Shown here: piece after piece, positions 33,296-44,300 of the stretch
Position numbering within the stretch: the first letter of the stretch is position 1
Layout of the letters: each line of letters begins with the position of its first letter
Origin: Epichloe hybrida
Taxonomy: Eukaryota > Ascomycota > Sordariomycetes > Hypocreales > Clavicipitaceae
DNA: 64,000 nt
NCBI GenBank assembly: GCA_019022495.1
Contig: JAFEKR010000006.1
Coordinates: forward strand, 992,001-1,056,000
Direction of reading: 5' to 3'
The notes under the pieces: generated by a model
Told to the model about the DNA's origin: nothing
The model's input: the letters and a program-made list of their open reading frames with translations, nothing else
Database searches by the model: none
Made by a program: the position numbers and the translations under genes

Positions 33296-36200
33296 ATGGC
33301 TTCGGCTGCGCCTGTCCGGACCTCAGGGCCTCCCAGGCAAAATGACCGCGGCGTCCCCGTTGGCCTCAACGAAGCAGCGCTCGACTCGCCGACTTTTCGT
33401 GCCACAGTTGCTCACTTCACCGACCAGATAGAAGCGATGGAGAAATGGCTCAATGGGTATGTGAACTCGACCTCCAAATTTGCCCACGAGATCCAGGGGC
33501 TCGAAGACACCATCAACAGCTATCTCAGCAAAACGATGCCATCGGCCGTCGACGGTATCATCGAAAATGACTATACTTTTCTCGCCTTGAAACGAGTTGG
33601 CGATGGACAACGTGAATGTTGGATGCACATACTGGGCAGTGTCAAGAGAATGGATACTGCCGTCATCGAACCTATACGGAGCTTTCTGAGCGGCGACATG
33701 CGCACCTTTAAAGAAATAAGGAGGAATCTGGAGCAGACACAGCGCGCGTATGACTCGACTCTCGCACGATATGTTGGCCAATCGAAGACAAAGGAGCCCT
33801 CAGCTCTCCGCGAGGACGCATTCTCTGTTTATGAGAACCGCAAAGCTTACCTCCAAGCTTCGATGGATTATTGTCAGCTTGCACCGCAACTACGATGTGC
33901 GACTGACAAGCTTCTTGTCAAGGTCTGCTCCGAAATTTGGAAGGATCTCTTGCAGTCAAGAGATGCTGTGTCCAGTGCGACAAGATGGACTCGAGAAATG
34001 GACCGTGTCCGTGGATGGGCCAAGGAATTGGAAACATCAGAGGGTATCTTCAGAAGTGAGCTTCAGTCGGCGAGGAGACAACTGGGAGAGAAAACTCTTG
34101 AAAGCTTCAAACCATCTCGTGAGCTCGAAGACTACAGTGCATCTACAGTTCCTTTCTTAGGGTCTCGTGGGCCTGTCAGCCTTCGGCCCAAAGATGAAAA
34201 TGCTGTGATATCGGAGAAGCAGGGATGGCTGTTCTTGAGAACCATTTCCGGCAAGCCAGTGAGGTACCACTGGGCACGAAGATGGTATTTTTGCCATGAT
34301 GGTGTCTTTGGCTGGCTCGTTCCGAGTCCTCAGGGCGTCCTCCAGGGAGACGAGATTGGCGTCCTGCTTTGCAACGCGAAGCCCGCCGTAGGCGAGGAGC
34401 GGCGCTTCTGCTTCGAGGTCAAAACGAAGAACCAAACCATGATGCTGCAGGCTGAAAATCAGAGGGAATTGATTGAGTGGCTTGAAGTGTTTGAAGTGAC
34501 CAAGAAAAAGGCCTTTGAAGCCAGCATGGGCCACAACAACAACTCTGTCGCTGGTGGCAACGATCCGGCCTTCTCAATACATCCACCAAGCGCGCCGGAG
34601 TTCTCAGCCAAATCTGCCGATAATCCAGCCGCGGCGACTTCCACCACCGCCGAGGACGTCGGCCCGGGGTTCGAGCGAGGCACGACGCGCTATGTGTCTG
34701 GGCAAGACGCGGCGAGGCACGCTGTGGACGTTAACAACGAGGGAACTGCAGGACGTCGGTCTTTTAGCGCGCTGGGCAAGGATCTTGCTCGTGATGACGA
34801 CGAGAGTAGGAGGGAGCATGCAGCAAGAATCATCCAAAAGCTGGACCTTCACAGAAAGACCGCCTTGACTGGCAGTGTACTTGACCCCGGCCCCGGCCCC
34901 GGCCCAGCCAGTCCAGCCATGCCGTGTCGCGGCATCGCTGGCTTGATATCAGCAAGTCATAATCTACTCCCTACCGGAACACTGATGCCAGTTGCTACTC
35001 CTAAGCAATTTGCGGGTCTTCTCCCGTCTCTGGACACTTCGCGAACCTCTCTTGCTCCCTCGACGTTGGCCAGGCCTCCTGCGACTACTGGCTTGAGCCG
35101 CTCTGCCGTCCTCCTGATGGCTGAAAAGCGCTCACTTTCTGGAAGCAAAAAGCTGCCAACATCGATTCTCGCAAATTACTGGGGTAGCAATGTCTGGGCC
35201 ATGATTAATCCTCCAGAACAACCCATGCTGCCGAGACACGACGAAGACGACCCGATCGGAGTTGTCGTACCTCAAGGGTCACAAACAAGCCTCACTGGGA
35301 CCGGGTCTGACGGCCGAGTCGACTACTCCCTCCCCCTTGGTTATCCCCCAGAGTTGAGAGCCCAGAATGCCCAATTCCGACTTCTTTTCCCGAATGCCTT
35401 GGCCGGCGAGAACCCGGTGCTCGTGTTCCGTGCGGCATGGTCCAGCTCCGGAGCACGAGACTCACCTAGTGATGCACTGGCCGGAGACGGCAGGATCTAT
35501 CTCACACCAGACAACATGTACTTTTACAGCCAACATATGGGTTTGGTGACTGCGCACAGTATGAGCCTGGACATCATCACTGAAGTCACTTCTGCGGGTG
35601 GCAGAGAATGTGATTGTATTTTCCTGCACCTTGGTCAAGATATGAATGATACTGGATACACACGGATCACTGTCAAGGTGTTCCTGGACGATCTCCAACT
35701 TCTTCACACACGCTTGAATCTGCTCATCGACAATTTGCAAGCCGAAGAGCCGATGGATGCGCAGGATATCATTGCGGCGTTGATCAATGTGGAAAAAGAA
35801 GAGTTTGAACGGCCGAGCGCTGGTGCTGAAAGTTGGGAAGAGGTGTCCGCAAATACACCAGTCGATGATGGCATGGCATCTGGCAGACCGGTAGGACGCA
35901 GTCAGCATGACGTTGGTTTGCATCTTCCGTCTTCCAGGCCACCACAGCGGATACCAGGGAAACTGCACCTCCCATCTCATCCCGTCATCTACGAGCCGGA
36001 GAGCATGACACAAATGGCCGCCGAGCGACATTTTCAAATCAGTGCCAAGGCTTGTTTTCACGTCCTTTTCGGCGATGAGAGTTTTGTGTTCCCCAAGCTG
36101 TATTTCGAACATCGGGCGCAGCAGATTGCCCAAGGCCCGTGGGTGCTCGTTGACCAAGGACAAATGCGTCGCGACTTTCACTTCAAGGTGGACCATGTGG

Positions 36201-37414
36201 ACATGCTGGGTCGTAAAAAGTCTGCCAACGTGAAGGATTACCAGACGATCGACGTGTACAGCGATCACATCACCTACGTGGTAACACATACCAAAACGGC
36301 ATGGCACCTGCCCCATTCCCAGAGCTTCAAGTTGGTAACAAAGGTTGTCATCACGCATGTGGCCAAGTCCAAGTGCAAGCTCGCCGCATACGTCAAGATT
36401 GATTGGTCAAAGACGCCAGCCCTGTCGAAAAATCTGGTTGAACGGCAGGCGCTTCATGATGCCGTTACGGATGCGGAGGAGATGGCAGAGCTGGCGACTG
36501 ATCAAGTGCGCAAGCTGGGCCCACGCAGTCGCACAAACAGGGCCATTCAGGTCTACGGTCATATTGGCCAGCAGACACAAGTTGTGGTCTTTTCCCCAGC
36601 AGCCGCCGAATCGAGCAAGAAGCAGGCCATCAAGCCACGAACCCTAACTGCTATGCTGTTCGAAACAGTCATGTCCTTTGGCGAAAGTGCAGTGTCGTCG
36701 CTCATCATGTGGGCGTTTGCCGGCCTGAAGAAGCTATTCGGAATCATCACTGCTCACCGCGTCATTGTCCTGCTGCTCGTAGCGAGTGCATTGACGAATC
36801 TCTTGCTGACGTCGACCGAGTCCTCGACCTGGTGGAGGGAACGTAGAGCAGCCAAGTTTATGAGACGAGTTGGGGTGACGCCGAATCCTATGATGAGCAA
36901 AGCCATTTACCTTGCGGACCTGGACGAGGCCACCGGTGCCAACGGTCACAATCTCAGTTTTCCAACGGACAGCAGATGCTTCAGCACATACAGGAGTCTG
37001 CTCAACATGACAGAGATGGACATACCATGGGAAGAGGCTGGAACGACACCTTCGTCGCAATCGAGCCGTGCCACAGCACGAAGACTCCGTCGCACGAGAC
37101 AGCGGCTGGGGTCTTACAGACACGATTTGATGGTGGCAATGCGAGTGGTCAACAGCATCGAGAGAGAGATGTTACAGTCGGAATGGGAGAATTGGTTGAT
37201 CAACGAAAAGTCACTGTGCGATGAACTTCAGACGGTGCTGCAAGACGGCAAAGGCGACAACATGTCCAAGGACAGATTGTCAGCGCAGAAAGCTCTTGGG
37301 TCTCTGTCGGGCAACAGGAGGAAAGCGTTGGAGGAATGGCGAGACGGCTACTGCGGAAGCTGTAGGCGGGACTTTGAGGCTGTGATCAAGGAAAGAACCG
37401 TGGCGGGAGTGTAG
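33296..37414 (+). CDS. SIP3: SIP3/LAM-type sterol-transfer protein with BAR, PH, GRAM-like and VASt regions
   Basis: A single-exon gene of 1372 residues. Residues about 30-280 form a helical BAR-like region. A PH domain follows at about 305-410 (EKQGWLFLRT, RRWYFCHDGVFGWLV, QNQRELIEWLEVF-like end). A low-complexity linker contains a short Gly-Pro repeat. A GRAM-like segment begins near 694 (FRLLFPNALAGENPVLVFRAAW) and a VASt domain spans about 914-1075 (KACFHVLFGDESFVFPKLY, THTKTAWHLPHSQSF, AYVKIDWSKTP). Hydrophobic helices near 1134-1171 (MWAFAGLKKLFGI, VIVLLLVASALTNLLL) should anchor it in the ER. Yeast Ysp1/Sip3 share this order and act in retrograde sterol transport at ER-plasma membrane contacts. 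The start at 33296 gives MASAAPVRTSGPP. Confidence 0.92.
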   Translation: MASAAPVRTSGPPRQNDRGVPVGLNEAALDSPTFRATVAHFTDQIEAMEKWLNGYVNSTSKFAHEIQGLEDTINSYLSKTMPSAVDGIIENDYTFLALKRVGDGQRECWMHILGSVKRMDTAVIEPIRSFLSGDMRTFKEIRRNLEQTQRAYDSTLARYVGQSKTKEPSALREDAFSVYENRKAYLQASMDYCQLAPQLRCATDKLLVKVCSEIWKDLLQSRDAVSSATRWTREMDRVRGWAKELETSEGIFRSELQSARRQLGEKTLESFKPSRELEDYSASTVPFLGSRGPVSLRPKDENAVISEKQGWLFLRTISGKPVRYHWARRWYFCHDGVFGWLVPSPQGVLQGDEIGVLLCNAKPAVGEERRFCFEVKTKNQTMMLQAENQRELIEWLEVFEVTKKKAFEASMGHNNNSVAGGNDPAFSIHPPSAPEFSAKSADNPAAATSTTAEDVGPGFERGTTRYVSGQDAARHAVDVNNEGTAGRRSFSALGKDLARDDDESRREHAARIIQKLDLHRKTALTGSVLDPGPGPGPASPAMPCRGIAGLISASHNLLPTGTLMPVATPKQFAGLLPSLDTSRTSLAPSTLARPPATTGLSRSAVLLMAEKRSLSGSKKLPTSILANYWGSNVWAMINPPEQPMLPRHDEDDPIGVVVPQGSQTSLTGTGSDGRVDYSLPLGYPPELRAQNAQFRLLFPNALAGENPVLVFRAAWSSSGARDSPSDALAGDGRIYLTPDNMYFYSQHMGLVTAHSMSLDIITEVTSAGGRECDCIFLHLGQDMNDTGYTRITVKVFLDDLQLLHTRLNLLIDNLQAEEPMDAQDIIAALINVEKEEFERPSAGAESWEEVSANTPVDDGMASGRPVGRSQHDVGLHLPSSRPPQRIPGKLHLPSHPVIYEPESMTQMAAERHFQISAKACFHVLFGDESFVFPKLYFEHRAQQIAQGPWVLVDQGQMRRDFHFKVDHVDMLGRKKSANVKDYQTIDVYSDHITYVVTHTKTAWHLPHSQSFKLVTKVVITHVAKSKCKLAAYVKIDWSKTPALSKNLVERQALHDAVTDAEEMAELATDQVRKLGPRSRTNRAIQVYGHIGQQTQVVVFSPAAAESSKKQAIKPRTLTAMLFETVMSFGESAVSSLIMWAFAGLKKLFGIITAHRVIVLLLVASALTNLLLTSTESSTWWRERRAAKFMRRVGVTPNPMMSKAIYLADLDEATGANGHNLSFPTDSRCFSTYRSLLNMTEMDIPWEEAGTTPSSQSSRATARRLRRTRQRLGSYRHDLMVAMRVVNSIEREMLQSEWENWLINEKSLCDELQTVLQDGKGDNMSKDRLSAQKALGSLSGNRRKALEEWRDGYCGSCRRDFEAVIKERTVAGV

Positions 37415-38192
37415 AATTTTGGGTTTGAGAGGAAATCTTCATCCATTGCATTGCGACATGCTATTGACAACCATGAATGAGCATGGTTTAATTTTCCTTG
37501 ATTGTTGTATCTGAGGCACGGAGGCTGAATCCCCCCCCCCGGCACGGCAGCCTTTTTTATATATATATAAGGTATTATAATCCAACAAAGCAGATATTCT
37601 CAACGGGGTGTCTTAAGTATCCTATGTCATCTCTCACAAACTCTGTATATCCGGAGAAGCGGGTATATCTGTCCATGACGCAAGTGCAGCGAAGTGTGTG
37701 CGTGTATTGCAAACTCGATCGCAGAAACACACACCCGATTAAATGCATTCTATTTACAGCAGGCAGCACTGCACTATCAAGCTTAAGCTCAAGCTCCAAG
37801 TTCCGCAGATTCCATTCCATGTCTTGCACTGGCCCATCCAATGGTGGGAGCTTGGACAGAAGATTCCGTAGAGAACATGGTGAGACACGGACCTGGAGGG
37901 AGTGTGATAATGCGTCGCTACTCGATGGCGTTAATGAGGGGGGAGTCCAACATTCCTGTGGCCTTTGGCTCACTCAGCCTCGATGAGGAAGGATGGCAGG
38001 CATCTCCGAGTCATGGCGGCGATGAGGAAGGGGGGGGGAATTCCATATATAGATGGTTCTTGCAGAGCAAGTGTATCAAGTTTTCCGGAAAGCCTGGTCT
38101 ACATGTCCTCTTTTGTTCACTTTCACATCTGCCGCACGAAATCACGTACTTTTTTTCCTTTCCTTTCCTGAAGCTTGAGCTGGAAGTAGACA
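37415..38192. other. Intergenic, no gene recognised
   Basis: 778 bp holding the SIP3-like 3' end and the promoter of the small secreted protein gene. A C10 run lies at about 37531-37540 and a TATATATATATA stretch at about 37558-37569. Open frames here are short and unremarkable. Confidence 0.55.
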
Positions 38193-38655
38193 ATGAAGAC
38201 GGCTACGGTTTCGGCGCTCGCACTCTCCTGCCTGACGGGCCATGGCCTCACAGCGCCCACGATATTCTCTGGGCCACCAGACGTGGTTCGCCGGAGTGCG
38301 TCGTGGGTTGTTGAAGAGCGGCACGCGTCGAGCTTGGATCAAGCGCAGATTGAGCAGATCGGCAATGATATTAGTGAGTCTTCTTCTCTTTCTCTCTTCT
38401 CTTTGTCTCTTGTCTGTCTGTGTACTGTGTACTGTGCATGTGGTTGTGCGAGGCAAATTCGGCTGACATGGTCACTTTCCGTGGTTATTAGAATCCAACC
38501 TCAGCAGCACCATCCAGCTGATGACCTTGGTCAGCCAGGAGGAGCCGGTTGTGAACCCGCCGTTTATGCAGACGATTTCTGTGTTGCAGGGGATCATGCA
38601 GTCTGTTGGAGGGGCGTTGGCGTCGCTGGCGAGGATGAAGGGGATGAAGGGCTGA
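38193..38655 (+). CDS. Small secreted protein, unknown (two exons)
   Basis: Exons 38193-38373 and 38492-38655, with a 118-nt intron (GTGAGT...TTAG), give 114 residues. The N-terminus MKTATVSALALSCLTGHGLTA is a good secretion signal, with likely cleavage after LTA. The mature part of about 93 residues has no cysteine. It shows an amphipathic pattern after the junction: IGNDIKSNLSSTIQLMTLV, then VNPPFMQTISVLQGIMQ and a Gly/Ala/Met-rich end. There is no transmembrane segment after the signal and no known domain. Small secreted proteins of fungi include effectors and wall proteins; nothing here decides which. The frames join cleanly across the intron, which is the main support for reality. Confidence 0.72.
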
Positions 38656-38992
38656 TTCGTGCGTCGTTGTCGTGTTGTGGTTGTCGTGTCGTCGTCGTCG
38701 TGTTATATAATCAATCTACTCGGTATTAGCATAATAATGACGCAAAGCACGGAGCAAACAGAGCGGGGGCGTCCGGGACATTCGGGGTGTCCGGGGCGTC
38801 CGTCCGTTGGTTGTGCGAATGCAGTGACGTCAGGGATCAATCTGCCAGCCCAGCCCAGCTGTGTTTCCATCAATGCCTCCATCCCCCCCCCCTCTCATCG
38901 TCGTGCAGCCCCGACTCCTTGGCCTTGGATTCCTCCGTGTCTCATCTCATCTCTCGAGGCATGCTTCGCCAAACACAGCTGCACTAAGCGCC
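38656..38992. other. Short intergenic region
   Basis: 337 bp with GTCGTC repeats just after the secreted-protein stop and a C10 run at about 38883-38892. It serves as promoter and leader of the DUF3074 gene. Confidence 0.55.
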
Positions 38993-41098
38993 ATGGCAAG
39001 CCATCATGAGCCGCTCAAGGCCCTCGCGCCCATTGATTGGAACGACGTCCCGCAAGACGCCCTCAAGACCTTTATCAACGACATCTTCAGCCAGGCCCAG
39101 GTCGTCCTTGACTCGGTCCCCTCTGCCGCGAAGCCCGCTGCTACTACCGGTCGAGCTCGAGCAAAGACCGACTCGGCTGTCGTCTACAATGACATGCGCA
39201 CTTCCTCGCTACCGCAGCACCCACCCGCCACCGCCGACTTGTCTGCGCAGCTGCAAAAGGAATGGAAGGAGGTCAAGACCAACCCCAAGGACAATCCCCT
39301 CGGCATCAATGTGTACAAGTTGGCCGGCAAGGATGGCAAGGGCGCATGGTTTGCGAGACAGAGCGTCCACAAGCGACTCTCTTTTGAGCAGTGGAAAACG
39401 GGGCTGCAGCGAGAATTCGCCGAATCCATGAAGGTTCAAGGCTCGCCTGGAAGTGGAAACATCCGAGGAATTGGCGCGGACAGGAATGTCGAGCATCACC
39501 AGGTAAAGGATGCTGGTCACCTGGATGGTAGGTCGTGTGCTTTGCATGTCTCTCAACACGTTTGTCTTGGATGACGCCCCCCCCCTGGCTAACCAACTTG
39601 TCGGGAATGACTCAAAGTCTTTCAACTTTCGGCTCAGTTCCCCGGACCTACGGCGCCTCGAGACTTCATCACCCTGCTACTCACGTCTGATTTCTCGCAT
39701 CTGAAAGTCGACGACCAATCACACCCCTTGCGGCAGTACATGATCGTTTCCAAGCCATGCGTTCATCCAGAATGCCCTCCGCGCCAAGGCATCATCCGCG
39801 GTCAGTATGAGTCGGTCGAGGTTGTTCGAGAAATTCCCGTCGAAACTGATGCCGTCCCCAACAAGCGATCAATGTCGTCAGCGGACCTGATGTCGGGCGG
39901 AAACCGCAAGTCTGGCATCATCAATCGAGCTGGGGACGATGTCGAAGGACCCCGAACCATAGAATGGATCATGATTACCAGGAGTGACCCCGGTGGCAGT
40001 GTGCCCCGGTTCCTCATTGAAAAAGGGACACCCCCAGGAATTATCGGCGATGCGGGCAAATTCCTGGACTGGGTCACAGCGACAACTTCTAAGGATGGCA
40101 CCGTCCGGCCAAAGGCCGAAACGACCAAGGTCAATGGCAACAGTATCGACGAGAGTCCCAACACCACAGATCCCGCGGCGGCGGCTCAGAGAAACAGTCC
40201 AGCATCAGACACCACACAGAACAAAGACACGCATCGACCCAGCCAGGGCCACGACGACGACGCCGGCCACAGCGATCGGGCACCAAGCAGCACGGGACTA
40301 TACGGCATCATCAACGGAGCCTTTAGCGTAGCAGGTGCGGTAGCCAGCGGGCTTCGGTCACAATTCAGTAACCCGTTGAGCTTCAACAGCGGCAGTCAAG
40401 ACAGCCTGGCTGACAGCCAACCCATCCCAGAAGAGCACGAGGACCAAGACGCGGAAAGCGATGCATCCTCCACCCGCAGCTTCGCGTCAGCCCTCGAAAA
40501 GTCTGTCACGGGGGAGAAGGCCGCCGCCGGCAGCACCCAGTCTGACGAATCAAGATCGCAACGTCTCCAACCTCTGGAGAAGGATCTGCAGAAACTCCTG
40601 GAACGTCGCCAGAAGCTCGATCGAAACCACAACCAGTTTCAGGAGCGCATGCAGTCCAAGCGCCAGGGCGAGAAGGAGAAGGACGCTACATCGCTCGCCA
40701 AGCTTCGCGAAAAGCACGACAAGCAAGTAGCCAAGCAAGAGGCCAAGTACAAGCGGGAAATGCGCAAGCTGGAGGAGAAGCGTGAGCAGGAGGAGCGCAA
40801 AGCCGAAGCCCGTAGGATAAAGGCCGCCGAGAGACAGGAAAAGTCCAGTCTGACTCTCGAGTTGGAGAGAGTGAGAGCCGACAAGAATGTCGCTCTCAAG
40901 GAGATTGAACTGCTCCACACACAAGTTGGTGAGTTGCAAGCACAGAACACCATGCTGGTGGCGAGACTCGGTCGGCTGGGTGCCCTGAATAGAGAAGACT
41001 CGCCGTCTTCCAGGGAGAATTCCATCAAATCCCAAGTCGTGAGCACTTCTTGGATCAGAGACAGGCAGAATGGATCGGGGGCGGGGGATTTGAAGTGA
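38993..41098 (+). CDS. DUF3074 (START-like) protein with C-terminal coiled coil (two exons)
   Basis: Exons 38993-39527 and 39618-41098, with a 90-nt intron (GTAGGT...AAAG), give 671 residues. The N-terminal half carries the DUF3074 block: WKEVKTNPKDNPLGINVYKLAGKDGKGAWFARQSVH, FEQWKTGLQREF, then across the intron DVFQLSAQFPGPTAPRDFITLLLTS and YMIVSKPCVHPECPPRQGIIRGQYESVEVVREIP. This domain belongs to the START/Bet v1 lipid-binding superfamily. The C-terminal third is a strong charged coiled coil (about residues 500-640: KREMRKLEEKREQEERK, LELERVRADKNVALKEIELL). The combination suggests a membrane-associated lipid-binding scaffold, but that is inference. An alternative donor GTAAAG at 39502 does not fit the phase of the acceptor. 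Confidence 0.88.
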
Positions 41099-41341
41099 CA
41101 CGACAAATGTACTTTTAGATGCACGCAATGACATAAACAACGGCGTCATGACACGGCCTGGCAAGGCGGTGCAGGGACAAATAGCATCGGGATTATGCGC
41201 TTGTTCTTTCTTTGAATACGTTAAATAGCAACAGAAGTTCTATTCGTGCAGACGAGACAATCTATGCCGCGCAGAATCTCACACCTTTTTGTCTATCCAG
41301 ATTCAGATCCCCTTGCTTTATACCGTCCACGCGAAACCTCA
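41099..41341. other. Short convergent 3' region
   Basis: 243 bp between the stops of the DUF3074 gene and the THADA-like gene. Nothing of note. Confidence 0.55.
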
Positions 41342-44300
41342 TCACACGGCTGTCCATGCCTCGGTGAGGAGCCCGGAGACTTGTGCATCGTGGGATTCCA
41401 GCGCATCTTTCGCCACCCCCACGGCCTGTTCTAGCCCCGAAGATGTCGCCTTTGCACTCAGCGCCACAGAGACTCGCACCAAGCGAGTGCAAATCGCAAA
41501 TACAGCAGGGTCGGATGCCCAACCCAGTGGTCCATCCCTCGTGCCCGCAAGCGTCCCGAGGTGGGCAAGGCCGCCTTGGACCCAGTCCACGAGCTTCGTC
41601 ATCAACTCCTCGTCCTCACCAGTGGCATCCAACTCGAGGCGCTGGAATACCTCCACCCAGCGCTTCGTCTCGCGCACCTCATCTACGAACAAGTTCTGCT
41701 CTTCCACTACAAAGAGCGAGTCGTCGAACCGCATGGCTCTGGTGAGCACCAGCTCGGCCGGTTCCCAGGCATCGTCGTCCTTCACAGCTGCTGCGCGCAT
41801 GCCGCAGTGGCCTACCAGACGGTCTGCCACGATACTCTTGAAGGAAGGAGAGCTGCCAAAGTGGTCGACGAGGAAATGAAGAAGACGGTCGGCTGCTTCG
41901 AGGGGCACGAGAGCATGGCCGATGAGGTTTTTGGCCGCCCCGGCAGCGACGTCGCGTACTTCGTCGTCGTCGTCGTTGAGGGAGTCGTAGAGGGCGAGGA
42001 GGGCGGTGAGATGGGATCGTGTCAGGGGCGGTGAGTGGGCGGCGAAGAAGGACCGGAGGGAGGATGCGGCAGCGAAGCGGGTGTCAAAGGTCTGCATCTC
42101 AAAACATTAGTTAAGCCGTGTCTTTTTTTTTTTTTTTTTTCTCCCCCGGTGGGCCAAGAACAAGTTGGGCGGAGAGCGAACATACCTTGTCGTCGAGAGC
42201 CGCGTCCGCCATGATGACGCCCCATGCATGGAGATCAACCGAGGTAGGGCATCCGCTTAGTGCCGCGGCAATGCAGCCGCTTACTCTGATGACTGCATGG
42301 GAAAGCGCCGGGTTCATTGTTCGAGAAGGGAGACGTGTCCAGAGCCCAACGAGGGCTTGTTGGGGGATCCTGTCGAAGCTTCTTCGAGCAAGGAGCTCGT
42401 CCATGACACCGGTGATGTTTTCGATTGCCAACACTTGGGCTGCAGAGTAGTTTGTGCCCAGACAGGTATCGATGTAGAGAATGCATAGGGACGAAAGCGT
42501 ATCCGGGGAGCAGCATTCCGGACAATAGACTTTTGCAGCGGTTTCCAGCGCGGCTGCGAGTCCATCTTGGCCGATGTCTGGACTGTTGAGGAGAGAGCGT
42601 AGTTGGACAATGGGATCGCTGCCCCCCGATAGCGAGTATACATCGTGAATGGCTTTTTGGATCTTTAGAAGCGCGGATCCGATGTGGCCGGGCGTATAGA
42701 TGGTGAAAAGCGAGAGTGGGAGCTTATTTGTTGATTCGACAGCCCAGGTTAGGTTAATGACATCGAGATATGCGGCGACAATGTCTGGGCAGTTGGGGAA
42801 TACGCTGTCCACCTTTATCTGGGACAGAAAAGACTGGAGTTCGGCAAGATCGCCTGAATAAAGGTCAGACTTTGGGCTAGGATCAATAAACATGAAACAC
42901 ATGCATGGGTTCGTAGGGAAGGGCTTACCAATGAATTGTTCGTGTGCAACCTCATTGAGCCGCTCGATTACAAATTTCAGCGTCAACAAGACACCATGTA
43001 TACGGTTCTGCTTGTTCTTTGATTGGTCATTCATAGCAGTATTGATAATCTCCTTGATGGCCCCCAGCCATCTTCCATGCAGGAGACAGGAGCAAAGTGT
43101 TCGGGCTGCCATGTCACGGACGTGCCAGACCGGACTTGACAAGTAAGCCGCCACATCAACTTGAATTTCGTCTCGAAGCAAATCCGGGGGACCGGCACGG
43201 CGAATGATATCCAAGGCAGGAAACACAGACTCAGCGGCGGCTGAGCCTGCGTTGGATGTAGCAGATTGGTCGAGGATTTTATGTCCGGACTGGAGCAGAT
43301 TCTTGAGCACGGCGGGGAGATTGGGGTAGCGGTGGTAGTGAATACGGTGAGCTTTACCGTCCCACCCAGCTTCGATCATGGCTTTGCTCTCGTGTGTGCC
43401 AAAGAGATTATCAATGAGACTCCGCAAGAAGATCAGCCCGCAGTTTCGAATAGCCCACACCTCGGATCGAAGTCCACTGGCCGCGAGTTCTAGACACTGA
43501 GGTAGATACGACTCGGATTTGTTTCCCAGAGATGTAAGCAGCGAGTTCTTGAATATGTCCTTGAGACAATTGTATGCATGCACCTGGGGGAGATTCGACC
43601 CATCGGTCTCAGAGACTCTTGCCTCCTTGGCTGCCATGGTCATGAGGGTGTCCATGACTTGGTCAAAAGTTGGATGGGCGGCATTGGCGGCGAGGATTCC
43701 CGTAATCATTGACGGGATGCCTGCTGATCGTCGAGTCGTTGACGCCTGGGAGTAGATGGCCTCCATGGTACCCTCGTACCAAACATCCAGTAGGGGCACC
43801 TCCCCCTCTCCGAATCGCAAATGCTTTGTTTGCTGACAGCAAGTAGCAAAAGTAGTCGATACCGTAGTGAATGTACCTCTATGGCGTAAACTGGCTAGCT
43901 GAGTGAAGGTTAGGTTGCCGATTCTCTCGAACACTTCTTTCGAGGGTATAATGAGCCCTTCTTTACTCCCGTTCCTTATAGTGAGGATGATGGTTCGCAC
44001 CAAGTTGCTGCAAAGGATTAGCGCCCGTAACCAGAGTTAAATCTGTAAAAAAAAAATGAAAAGAGAAAAAGCGTAGAAAAGACATGAGAGAAGAGTACCT
44101 TGACTCGTGGACAGCACGGAAACTATAACTTAGAAGATCCTTTGTATCGAGCCTGTCCACCTCTTCCAACTCCTGTGGCAAGTGTCCCTCGGGAGAATCA
44201 TCGCACAAAATGTCTCGCACTGCCCTCCACGCTCGCTCGCAACTCGAAACAATGTTCAGTTGTAGTTCCCTGGCCTCATCCAGTTCCGAGGGGGACAGCT

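Noticed and set aside
35462..36358. 298-codon minus-strand frame inside the SIP3-like gene
   Set aside because: It is the antisense shadow of a well-supported coding exon.
39502..39617. Alternative donor GTAAAG in the DUF3074 gene
   Set aside because: Using it puts the downstream exon out of frame; GTAGGT at 39528 keeps it.
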